In this document: in pieces, positions 43,733 to 50,585 of the stretch
How the letters are laid out: each line of letters opens with the position of its first letter
Position numbering within the stretch: position 1 is the first letter of the stretch
From: Candidatus Obscuribacter sp.
Lineage (GTDB): Bacteria > Cyanobacteriota > Vampirovibrionia > Obscuribacterales > Obscuribacteraceae
Reading direction: 5' to 3'
DNA length: 64,000 nt
Assembly: GCA_016718315.1 (NCBI GenBank)
Contig: JADKDV010000001.1
Location: forward strand, 930,001-994,000
Notes under the pieces: generated by a model
Database searches by the model: none
Seen by the model: only the letters and a program-made list of their open reading frames with translations
What the model was told of the DNA's origin: nothing
Program-made: the position numbers and the translations under genes

Positions 43733-44773
43733 CTAGAACGGGTCAGGCAAATCCACAGGCAAAATTGGTCCACTACCGGGCAGACTGCTAACTCCTCCAG
43801 GCATACCAAATGTGCCTTGAGGTGGATTTAGCGGGCTCAAATTACCGATACCACTGGTGGTGGCAGGACTACCTGCCGCCGGTGCGCCAGTGGCCACAGT
43901 AGGCGGTGACATAAGGGTCAAATCAATTGTGGAGTTGAGTCTTACAGGTACAAGAGTGCCGGCTTTGAGACTAAATTCGGGTCCGCGATTGCGGATGCGC
44001 TGCACAGCACCAATCCCGGATGTAAAAGAGCCAAGCATAGAGCTAACGCCACGTTTATAGTCACCAAAGTCAAAGGAATTAGTGCGTACCTTTGGGGCAT
44101 TTAGTAGATCATGGGCAGGATTACGGTCCATAAAGGCGTTGACCTTAATTGAGCGTCCATCAGGAAATACAAGAGTTGTTAGAGCCACTTCTAGCTGGCC
44201 AGGAGCCCCAACACCGCGGGTCATATGGGGAGATGTGACACCAACGACTGTACCAATAATGCGCGAATTGACTGGAATGACTTCCACGCCGTTGCGGTAA
44301 TAACCATCAGCCAGCACCACCGAAAACAAATCATTTGCCCTACTTGACTTGGTACTCAAATCATCGGCCACCACTCCAGTCAAAACTGTACCTACTGGCA
44401 GTCTGCTCGAAATAATTTGCTGGATTATTTCGGGAGGCGGCATGCGACCGTTACTGTTGCGCTGATTGGTAGTGCCAGGCAAACTCAGCCCGGGAGCAGC
44501 CATAGAAGGAGTGCCATTGCCAAAGTTAGCCCCGGGGGCAGCTACCAGTCCGGGAGCAAAAGATGACGGCGCACCCGGTTTGTTGGGATCGACAATGGCA
44601 CTACTGCCATAGGAGCTAGTCGTCACCGGTCCAGTCGGTGCAGGACCATCTGGATGCTGCATCTGCCACTGTTCACGGCTCTGCGCCGCTGGACAGGCAC
44701 AAAAGCTCAAAGCTACTATTGCCAGATTCAGACAAGCTTTATGTTGCTTGCTTCGAACAAATTGCACTGGCAT
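43733..44773 (-). CDS. Exported Pro/Gly-rich protein, TrbI/VirB10-like core
   Basis: A 346-residue protein with a signal-like N terminus (LNLAIVALSFCACPAAQS). A Pro/Gly/Ser-rich region spans about 35-110, and a core of about 150 residues follows (SRLPVGTVLTGVVADDLSTK, VEVIPVNSRIIGTVVGV, LVFPDGRSIKVNAF). The core is reminiscent of the beta-barrel domain of TrbI/VirB10 proteins, where a value range is set and a pore is capped, but no other conjugation gene is near, so a conjugation role is unlikely. The tail is again Pro/Gly rich. Function unknown, probably periplasmic. Confidence 0.65.
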   Translation of the reverse strand: MPVQFVRSKQHKACLNLAIVALSFCACPAAQSREQWQMQHPDGPAPTGPVTTSSYGSSAIVDPNKPGAPSSFAPGLVAAPGANFGNGTPSMAAPGLSLPGTTNQRNSNGRMPPPEIIQQIISSRLPVGTVLTGVVADDLSTKSSRANDLFSVVLADGYYRNGVEVIPVNSRIIGTVVGVTSPHMTRGVGAPGQLEVALTTLVFPDGRSIKVNAFMDRNPAHDLLNAPKVRTNSFDFGDYKRGVSSMLGSFTSGIGAVQRIRNRGPEFSLKAGTLVPVRLNSTIDLTLMSPPTVATGAPAAGSPATTSGIGNLSPLNPPQGTFGMPGGVSSLPGSGPILPVDLPDPF

Positions 44774-44890
44774 GACTCCTTTTGCTCCGTAACTCCTTCT
44801 ATTGTATGAGGATTACAAGATTTTACGCAAACTCTCGCAAGCCCCCGGACAGAGCCAGCCCCGTGGTATTATCACCCTCTTGGTATTACA

Positions 44891-44939
44891 TATCCGTCCC
44901 TTGCCTGCTTTTGGCAGGACATAGAGACCATAGGGGATA
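44891..44939 (+). promoter_or_regulatory. Possible structured leader of rpsF
   Basis: TATCC at 44891-44895 can pair with GGATA at 44935-44939 and enclose a CCTGC/GCAGG hairpin. The outer stem covers part of the AGGGG ribosome site of rpsF. A CCG triplet lies in the left strand, a feature of the S6:S18-binding leaders known in front of rpsF in other bacteria. The match to that RNA class is by eye only. Confidence 0.35.
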
Positions 44940-44944
44940 AGCAA

Positions 44945-45262
44945 TTGGCAGAAAAGAAAGCAAGAACATATGAGACAGTGTTCATCGTCAGACCAAATCT
45001 GGATGAAGAAGCTGTCGACAAAACAGTAGCTGTAGTCGAAGAGTACATCAAGGCACAGGGCGGTAACGTCGAATCTACTGAGAAGAAAGGCCGCAAAAGA
45101 CTGGCTTACGAAGTGGACAAAATGAGAGACGGTTATTATGTCGTCATCGTCTTCAAAGCTAAAGCTGAGTCAATCACTCCGCTCAAGCGCATGATGACAC
45201 TGTCAGAAGACATCATCCGTAACCTCGTAGTCGTGATCGACCCAGAAGTCGCCCACGCCTGA
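44945..45262 (+). CDS. rpsF: 30S ribosomal protein S6
   Basis: A 105-residue S6, which partners S18 on the 16S rRNA platform. Motifs are YETVFIVRPNLDEEAVDK, VESTEKKGRKRLAYEVDKM and GYYVVIVFKA. The start is TTG with AGGGGATA upstream. First gene of rpsF-ssb-rpsR, the usual operon order; rplI, often the fourth gene, is absent here. Confidence 0.95.
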   Translation: MAEKKARTYETVFIVRPNLDEEAVDKTVAVVEEYIKAQGGNVESTEKKGRKRLAYEVDKMRDGYYVVIVFKAKAESITPLKRMMTLSEDIIRNLVVVIDPEVAHA

Positions 45263-45285
45263 TATCCACTTCCTTAAGGTGAGTC

Positions 45286-45753
45286 ATGAGTCTAAGCAAA
45301 GTCGTCATTTCAGGACGCGTTGTAAAAGCACCCGAAAAGCGCTTTACACCTAACACCAACACTGCTGTTACTGAATTCACCATTGGTGTGGATTCTCCTA
45401 ACCGTCAAGATGGTGGCGTCGATACCAATTTTGTAAAAGTCATAACCTGGCGTGATCTGGCTGAGCGCTGTGCTCAAGAGATCAAAAAGGGCGATATTGT
45501 CTGCGTCGATGGCCGGTTGCAAATAAACAACTACGCCAACGCCGAAGGACAAAAGAAGCGCGATGTGGAAATCGATGCTAACGCAGTCGAAAATCTTTCA
45601 CAAACTGTAAACGCTTCTGGTCGCACCCAGTCTAGTGATGATGGTGAAGAGAAGCTTGCCAAAGTTTCTTCCGCCCCCAAAGGCAAAGCAAAAGCGGCTG
45701 ACGCTGAAGACTTAGACGCCATATTCTCATCGGAAGACGAAATTCCGTTTTAA
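45286..45753 (+). CDS. ssb: Single-stranded DNA-binding protein
   Basis: A 155-residue SSB with an N-terminal OB fold (LSKVVISGRVVKAPEKRFT, TNFVKVITWRDLAERC, VCVDGRLQINNYAN) and a flexible tail ending in EDEIPF, the acidic tip that recruits replication and repair partners. It acts at replication forks. It is placed 23 bases after rpsF and 30 bases before rpsR. AAGGTGA precedes the ATG. Confidence 0.95.
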   Translation: MSLSKVVISGRVVKAPEKRFTPNTNTAVTEFTIGVDSPNRQDGGVDTNFVKVITWRDLAERCAQEIKKGDIVCVDGRLQINNYANAEGQKKRDVEIDANAVENLSQTVNASGRTQSSDDGEEKLAKVSSAPKGKAKAADAEDLDAIFSSEDEIPF

Positions 45754-45783
45754 TTACTGTTTAAAAATTGGAGCTTTATTTAA

Positions 45784-46023
45784 ATGGTCAGAATGAATTC
45801 AGACTCTCCTCCCCGTCGTCGCAAGACCTGTGGTTTTTGCGCAGACAAAGTTGAGTTTATCGATTACAAAGATCCCAACAGACTCAAAAAGTTTGTCACC
45901 GAAAGAGGCAAAATTCTGCCTCGCAGAATCAGTGGAAACTGCGCTAAGCACCAGCGCTCATTGACTGTTGCGATCAAGAGATCACGCGACATCGCCTTGA
46001 TGCCATACATGGCTGAGGGCTAA
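45784..46023 (+). CDS. rpsR: 30S ribosomal protein S18
   Basis: A 79-residue S18 with PPRRRKTCGFCADKVEFIDYKD, RGKILPRRISGNCAKHQR and LTVAIKRSRDIALMPY. The two cysteines in CGFC with the Cys in NCAKHQ resemble a zinc-binding form of the protein. Third gene of the rpsF operon; the tRNA-Leu gene follows 79 bases later. Confidence 0.95.
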   Translation: MVRMNSDSPPRRRKTCGFCADKVEFIDYKDPNRLKKFVTERGKILPRRISGNCAKHQRSLTVAIKRSRDIALMPYMAEG

Positions 46024-46032
46024 GCACTCGCT

Positions 46033-46097
46033 TGGCAAGTAAGTGGCAGTCATACAAAATAGAAAAATAAGTATGGCTGTTGTAAGATTACTTGCCA
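46033..46097 (+). other. Long imperfect hairpin between rpsR and tRNA-Leu
   Basis: TGGCAAGTAA at 46033-46042 pairs perfectly with TTACTTGCCA at 46088-46097, with inner pairing CATAC/GTATG. The structure ends five bases before the tRNA. There is no U tract, so it looks more like an mRNA end or processing stem than a terminator. Confidence 0.45.
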
Positions 46098-46102
46098 GCT
46101 AA

Positions 46103-46185
46103 GCCGAAGTGGTGAAATGGCAGACACGCTACGTTCAGGGCGTAGTGAGCGCAAGCTCATGGGGGTTCAAGTCCCCCCTTCGGCA
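46103..46185 (+). tRNA. tRNA-Leu (anticodon CAG)
   Basis: A class II tRNA. The acceptor stem is GCCGAAG / CTTCGGC with discriminator A. The anticodon stem is CTACG / CGTAG with loop TTCAGGG, giving anticodon CAG that reads CUG. A long variable arm (GAGC-GCAA-GCTC) and a T arm GGGGG-TTCAAGT-CCCCC are complete. The 3' CCA is not encoded. It lies between rpsR and infC in the same direction. Confidence 0.95.
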
Positions 46186-46230
46186 GATTTTAAAATCAAC
46201 ATCCCCTATGAGTTATTCACGAGGTAACGC

Positions 46231-46788
46231 TTGAGCATCAACGATCCCCGCCGTCCCGAACCAAGGAGAGACTTACCACCCCTAAATGAGCGCATTCGTG
46301 ACCGCGAAGTACGTCTTATTGACGAGGAAGGTAACCAACTAGGTATCGTACTGACAAGGGAAGCTCTTGCCACAGCCAAAGAAAAAGGTCTCGATCTTTT
46401 ACTCGTACAGCCGGATGCCAATCCGCCAGTAGCCAAAATTCTCGATTTTGGCAGACACAAGTTTGAACTGGAAAAGAAAGCGCGCGAAAGCAAACGCAAG
46501 CAGCACATCCAGGACGTCAAAGAAATCAAGATGCGCTACAAAATCGAAGATCATGACTTCCAGGTCAAACTTCGCAGCGCCCAAAAATTCTTGACTGAAG
46601 GCGACAAAATCAAGGTGCTTATCCTCTTGCGCGGTCGCGAAATGCAGCACGCAAACATGGCTATCGACTTGATGAATCGCTTTGCTGAAGAGCTTAAAGA
46701 GCTGGGTATGATGGACCGCGAGCCCAAACTTGAGGGCAAGAGCGTAATCATGATCCTCAACCCGCAACCATCGCGCGGTAAGGTCTAA
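46231..46788 (+). CDS. infC: Translation initiation factor IF-3
   Basis: A 185-residue IF-3, which keeps the 30S subunit free and checks the start codon. It has the N-terminal domain (PLNERIRDREVRLIDEEGNQ, LDLLLVQPDANPPVAKILDF), the linker GRHKFELEKKARESKRKQ, and the C-terminal domain ending KSVIMILNPQ. The start is TTG with GAGG seven bases upstream; the usual IF-3 start in bacteria is also a non-ATG codon, linked to autoregulation. Head of infC-rpmI-rplT. Confidence 0.96.
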   Translation: MSINDPRRPEPRRDLPPLNERIRDREVRLIDEEGNQLGIVLTREALATAKEKGLDLLLVQPDANPPVAKILDFGRHKFELEKKARESKRKQHIQDVKEIKMRYKIEDHDFQVKLRSAQKFLTEGDKIKVLILLRGREMQHANMAIDLMNRFAEELKELGMMDREPKLEGKSVIMILNPQPSRGKV

Positions 46789-46881
46789 GCACTTCTAAAT
46801 GCAGACTGATGCGACACTTTTGTGGCGCCACTCACTTGCGTCCACAAGCAAACCATTAAGTTGCGTTACGGATTTTAATAA

Positions 46882-46925
46882 CATGATAGCGGGCTAAAGC
46901 CCCCGGCACTCAGGGTGTTATCATG
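46882..46925 (+). promoter_or_regulatory. Structured leader element before rpmI
   Basis: The 230-base gap between infC and rpmI holds nested pairing. CATGATA (46882-46888) pairs with TATCATG (46919-46925), and GGGCT/AGCCC form an inner hairpin; ATAACA (46878-46883) and TGTTAT (46916-46921) offer a competing stem. In E. coli the L20 protein represses rpmI through a pseudoknot in this same region. A comparable L20-responsive element is inferred. Confidence 0.4.
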
Positions 46926-47018
46926 GATGACTCGCTCTTTTTATAAGGGCGATCAGTCGTCGTGTCTACTTTGTAGATAAGACGTACGAGCAGCAATTCG
47001 CATAGTGGAAATTCAAAT

Positions 47019-47228
47019 ATGCCAAAGATGAAAACCAACAAAGCTGCCGCTCGCCGCTTCAAAATCACCGGTACCGGTAAGATTTTGCGCAGGCAGTCAG
47101 GCAAGCGCCACTTAAACGAATGGATGAAGGCCAGCAAGAAGCGCTCTTTGAGAGGGTTTGCAGCAGTGCACCCCGACGTTGAGCAACACGTGCTGGAGAT
47201 GTTCCCTTACCGGAAATACCTCCGCTAA
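47019..47228 (+). CDS. rpmI: 50S ribosomal protein L35
   Basis: A 69-residue L35 starting PKMKTNKAAARRFKITGTGK, with RRQSGKRHLNEWMKASKKR following. The length is normal. The upstream ribosome site is weak (GGAA), consistent with controlled translation from the long leader before it. Second gene of infC-rpmI-rplT. Confidence 0.95.
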   Translation: MPKMKTNKAAARRFKITGTGKILRRQSGKRHLNEWMKASKKRSLRGFAAVHPDVEQHVLEMFPYRKYLR

Positions 47229-47314
47229 TTTAAGTAAGCCAGGTCTAAGGGAAATACTCCTCTCCGCCGACCGGCAAGTACAAACAATTCAAACAAATTG
47301 AAGAAGGAGCTTAG

Positions 47315-47671
47315 ATGCCCAGAGTTAAGAGAGGCAATGTCCTCCAGAAACGCCACAAAAAAATCCTAAAGTTCGCTAAGGGTTTTCGTGGATCAAAATC
47401 CAGACTTTTTATAGCAGCCAACCAGGCCCTCATGCAGGCATGGAAGAATGCTTACCGTGACCGTAAAAAACGTAAACGTGACTTCCGTAGTCTCTGGATC
47501 GCCCGTATCAACGCTGCTGCCCGGACCCATGGTCTTAGCTACAGCCGCATGATCGATGGTCTGACAAAATGCAACATCATGGTCAACCGCAAGATGCTTG
47601 CTGACCTGGCTGTTAGAGACAAAGAAGCTTTTGGTAAGTTGGCTGAAAAGGCCCTTGCCAAGGTCAAGTGA
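47315..47671 (+). CDS. rplT: 50S ribosomal protein L20
   Basis: A 118-residue L20, an early 23S rRNA binder needed for 50S assembly and the likely autoregulator of this operon. Motifs are RVKRGNVLQKRHKKILKFAK, RDRKKRKRDFRSLWIARINA and GLSYSRMIDGLTKCNI. GAAGGAG precedes the ATG. Its stop overlaps the start of the following methyltransferase gene by four bases. Confidence 0.97.
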   Translation: MPRVKRGNVLQKRHKKILKFAKGFRGSKSRLFIAANQALMQAWKNAYRDRKKRKRDFRSLWIARINAAARTHGLSYSRMIDGLTKCNIMVNRKMLADLAVRDKEAFGKLAEKALAKVK

Positions 47672-48459
47672 AGATAAACACAATCACTGCATCGAGCAAT
47701 GCTTTGCTCAAGAAAATCAGGTCGCTCCAGGAGCGCCAGGCCCGGCAAAAAACCGGGCTTTTTCTTATCGAGGGCGAAAGGCTCGTACTGGAAGCCTTGA
47801 ACCGCGATATAGAGCTAGAAGCAATCGTTGTGGTGGACAACTATCTAGATAAAGAAAGCGAGCTTTTAGAGCGCCTGGACACAGTCACGGCTGTCAGTCC
47901 AGCGCTCTTCAAGGAGCTAGTCACGACTTCCAGTCCTTGCAAGGTCGTGGCTATTGGGCGCTGGCAATTATCAGATCTCAATGCCACCCTAAAAGACGGT
48001 GCCACCACTGTGCTCTGGGGCGAAAACATTCAAGACCCGGGCAATTTAGGCACAATGATCCGCTCGGCTCTGGCTTTTGGTGTAGATGCGCTGGTGCTGA
48101 CGTCCTCGGTGGACCCATTTAATCCCAAAGTTGTACGCAGCGCTATGGGTGGACTGTTTGACCTGCCTATTTGCCTCTGTCCGCTAAACCGAGCGGCCGA
48201 ACTGCTCAAACAGTACGAGTTTGAAATAGTAGCCTTTAGCCCTGAAGCAAAAGAATCAGTAGATCAATTTAGCTTTGCCAAAAAGACCGCACTGCTAGTT
48301 GGTAACGAGGGTGCGGGACTAACTAATGAAGCCGAAGGTCTGAGCGACAGAGTCCTTGTAATCCCTCAAAAACCCGACGTAGAATCACTCAACGTGGGAG
48401 TTGCTGCCTCTCTTGCCCTATATGAAAGAATGAAGCAGACAACTCGTTTAAAGAGCTAA
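47668..48459 (+). CDS. SpoU/TrmH family RNA methyltransferase
   Basis: A 263-residue SPOUT methyltransferase that probably 2'-O-methylates rRNA or tRNA with SAM. The N-terminal substrate-binding domain (NALLKKIRSLQERQARQKTG, FLIEGERLV) precedes the knotted SAM domain: WGENIQDPGNLGTMIRSA (motif 1), LLVGNEGAGL (motif 2) and IPQKPDVESLNVGVAAS (motif 3). GTG start overlapping the rplT stop (GTGA), a typical coupling. The rRNA site cannot be told from sequence; TsnR/RlmB-like enzymes are the nearest relatives. Confidence 0.92.
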   Translation: MKINTITASSNALLKKIRSLQERQARQKTGLFLIEGERLVLEALNRDIELEAIVVVDNYLDKESELLERLDTVTAVSPALFKELVTTSSPCKVVAIGRWQLSDLNATLKDGATTVLWGENIQDPGNLGTMIRSALAFGVDALVLTSSVDPFNPKVVRSAMGGLFDLPICLCPLNRAAELLKQYEFEIVAFSPEAKESVDQFSFAKKTALLVGNEGAGLTNEAEGLSDRVLVIPQKPDVESLNVGVAASLALYERMKQTTRLKS

Positions 48460-48481
48460 ACTATAAGCATCAAATTGACTG

Positions 48482-49324
48482 GTGACAGGTTTGCAATCAG
48501 GCGAAACAAAAGAAGAAAAAAAAGAGCTTGCCCTTGCTCACTCCGAAGAAGAGGAACTGGGTTTGACTCATCTATCCCATGACGAAGATCTCACAGATCC
48601 TGTCAGTGTCGATGATGATGAAGAAAACCTGGCGGCAATGAGTGTAGTCGAGCATCTCGACGAGCTTAGATGGCGGATCATGCGCAGTGTCGGTTATGTG
48701 GCTATAGCCTTTGTCAGTGCGCTCTTTTTTACCAAAAACATTCTCAAATTTCTGGAAGCACCAGCTGGTGATATTTCCTTTCAAGCGCTCTCAATAGAAG
48801 AACCACTATTGGTTTTTTTCAAAGTAGCTTTTTATGTGGGACTGATATCGGCCTCTCCTTTTATCCTCTTTGAGGCTGCTCGCTTTGTGGCACCAGGTCT
48901 GACCCGCAAAGAAAAACGCATACTGGCACCAATTATTGTGGGCAGTCCGCTTTTGTTTGTCTGTGGTGCTGCTTTTGCTTATTTTTGCCTGTTGCCACCG
49001 ATGCTGCATTTCTTTGGCTCATTTGGACAGGGCGTGAGCCCTATCCACCAGCGTCTTGATTTTTATATATCGCTGGTCAGTTCGATTTTGCTTTATATGG
49101 GTCTTTGCTTTCAGCTGCCGATTATCATTTTTGCTCTGGCCATGGCCGGTATCGTCAATAGTAATCAGTTGATCAAAGTATGGCGCTACGCAGTCTTTGG
49201 CGCCTCGGTAGTGGCCGCCATCATAACGCCAGATCCCACCGCCATGTCCATGCTTATAGTGATGGGTGCTCTTTGTGGACTCTATGCTCTTTCGATTGTT
49301 TTACTCAAATGTTTTGGCAAATAA
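48482..49324 (+). CDS. tatC: Sec-independent translocase subunit TatC with acidic N-terminal extension
   Basis: A 280-residue TatC, the receptor for twin-arginine signal peptides. The conserved core starts with SVVEHLDELRWRI at about 53 and includes SASPFILFEAARFVAPGLTRKEKR, FAYFCLLPPMLHFF and AAIITPDPTAM, with six TM helices. A 52-residue extension rich in Glu/Asp precedes the core, which is unusual. The GTG start has no strong ribosome site, so a shorter product starting within the extension (TTG 48491) is possible. No tatA or tatB gene is in the window. Confidence 0.92.
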   Translation: MTGLQSGETKEEKKELALAHSEEEELGLTHLSHDEDLTDPVSVDDDEENLAAMSVVEHLDELRWRIMRSVGYVAIAFVSALFFTKNILKFLEAPAGDISFQALSIEEPLLVFFKVAFYVGLISASPFILFEAARFVAPGLTRKEKRILAPIIVGSPLLFVCGAAFAYFCLLPPMLHFFGSFGQGVSPIHQRLDFYISLVSSILLYMGLCFQLPIIIFALAMAGIVNSNQLIKVWRYAVFGASVVAAIITPDPTAMSMLIVMGALCGLYALSIVLLKCFGK

Positions 49325-49331
49325 CTAAGTA

Positions 49332-49994
49332 ATGGATTTCAATCAAATCTCAAAGTATGTGGTGGGCATTTTGCTCCTGCCTCTTACTTTGAGGACAGCC
49401 AGAGCACTTTGGCAAAACCGTCAAAAGGCTTTTGACGAGGATCTTACCAAAGCAGATCGTGACTTACTCAAGCAAACAGCTGTATTTGTCATGCTACCGC
49501 TGGTAGTGCTCTTCCACGAATGCGGACATGCTCTTGCTTGCTATTACTTTCATCTACCTATTACAGCTGTGCACTGGACTCTTTTTTGGGGAGAAGTGCA
49601 ATATCTGGGCGGCACGAGAGAAGCAATCGAGTGGACAGCGGCAGCCGGTAATCTTTTTCAGCTATTGGCTGTAATCCTGGCCCTCTTAATCGCCATCATC
49701 TCCCGCTCACCAGCAGCAGTGGCACTGGCCACTTACACTTATCTATGGTCAGCTTTTAGTTGTTTGATTTTTTATCCAATAGTCTCGCTGGTGGCCTGGC
49801 GTTATGACTTTGCCATCCTTTACGGCAATCCTGATGCCCGCGTTGTCTGGGCTATCGCCTGTATACACCTGGTCCTGGCCTGGCTCTTTATTTTTACGTT
49901 TTTAAGTACACGCACAAGACTGTGGTTTGTCAAAAAAACCAGACCTGTTTGGGCACGTGAATTTGCCAAAACCAGGGCCATGGGCCGAAAGTGA
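49332..49994 (+). CDS. Membrane metallopeptidase-like protein with HECGH motif (M50-like)
   Basis: A 220-residue integral membrane protein. A first TM helix at about 8-20 is followed by a charged loop (KAFDEDLTKADRDLLK). A helix at about 49-70 carries HECGH (H62, E63, H66), the zinc/catalytic motif of intramembrane M50-type peptidases. More TM segments follow at about 103-125, 130-155 and 173-192. A second ligand motif of the LDG type is not evident; GNPDA near 170 is a candidate. It starts eight bases after tatC and overlaps a TPR gene by 68 bases. The gene at 50586 is a relative lacking the HExxH residues. Confidence 0.7.
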   Translation: MDFNQISKYVVGILLLPLTLRTARALWQNRQKAFDEDLTKADRDLLKQTAVFVMLPLVVLFHECGHALACYYFHLPITAVHWTLFWGEVQYLGGTREAIEWTAAAGNLFQLLAVILALLIAIISRSPAAVALATYTYLWSAFSCLIFYPIVSLVAWRYDFAILYGNPDARVVWAIACIHLVLAWLFIFTFLSTRTRLWFVKKTRPVWAREFAKTRAMGRK

Positions 49995-50520
49995 AAAAAC
50001 ATCAGTGGCCTATCTGGCACTGGCCTGGCAATACTACCTGGTGGGGCTAGATACACTGGCCGAAAAAACATTGCAGTTGGTGCAACAAATCGAGCCGGGC
50101 AATCTCGATGTCTGGCTTTTGCGCGGTTACATCATGCAGAGTCAATCCAAGTTTGAGACTGCCGACTTTTGCTTTGAAAACATAGTCAAAGCCGATCCTG
50201 ACCGCACACTCAAAGCCCGGGCATATATGGCCAAAGGTCACTGTCTTTACGAAAAAATATTGCAGGCCAAGAAAAAAGACATGACCTCAGTATTAAACTC
50301 CTATAAGCAAGCAGTAGAGAGTGCAAGCGAGCTTGCGGACCCGCACTATTACCTGGCTATCGCCCTCAAAGAAGGAGGGCAATTGGCGGCCAGCGAAGCC
50401 GAATTGCAGATATGCAATAACTCACAAAAAAACAGCCTGACCTGGCTTGATCCGGTACTGGCCAATCTTGCCCGCAACGAGCTAATAAACTTGCGCAGTA
50501 CTTTTAAAGAGAAGAAGTAA
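49927..50520 (+). CDS. TPR protein overlapping the HECGH membrane protein gene
   Basis: A soluble TPR-like protein of up to 197 residues. The given TTG start lies 68 bases inside the preceding gene; GTG 49957 would give 187 residues and is equally possible. Helical pairs are seen at YLALAWQYYLVGLDTLAEKT, DVWLLRGYIMQSQSKFETAD, KARAYMAKGHCLYEKIL and PHYYLAIALKEGGQLAASEA. The overlap suggests co-translation with, and binding to, the membrane protein. The next gene carries the same two parts fused in one chain. Confidence 0.7.
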   Translation: MSKKPDLFGHVNLPKPGPWAESEKTSVAYLALAWQYYLVGLDTLAEKTLQLVQQIEPGNLDVWLLRGYIMQSQSKFETADFCFENIVKADPDRTLKARAYMAKGHCLYEKILQAKKKDMTSVLNSYKQAVESASELADPHYYLAIALKEGGQLAASEAELQICNNSQKNSLTWLDPVLANLARNELINLRSTFKEKK

Positions 50521-50585
50521 ATTTCTCTCAGGCTTGTCATGAGAACATTTTTTATAATAGCCTGACTAATTGTTCAGGTATCAAA

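Noticed and set aside
43733..44773. Conjugation (type IV secretion) component
   Set aside because: Only a weak VirB10-like impression and no other transfer genes nearby.
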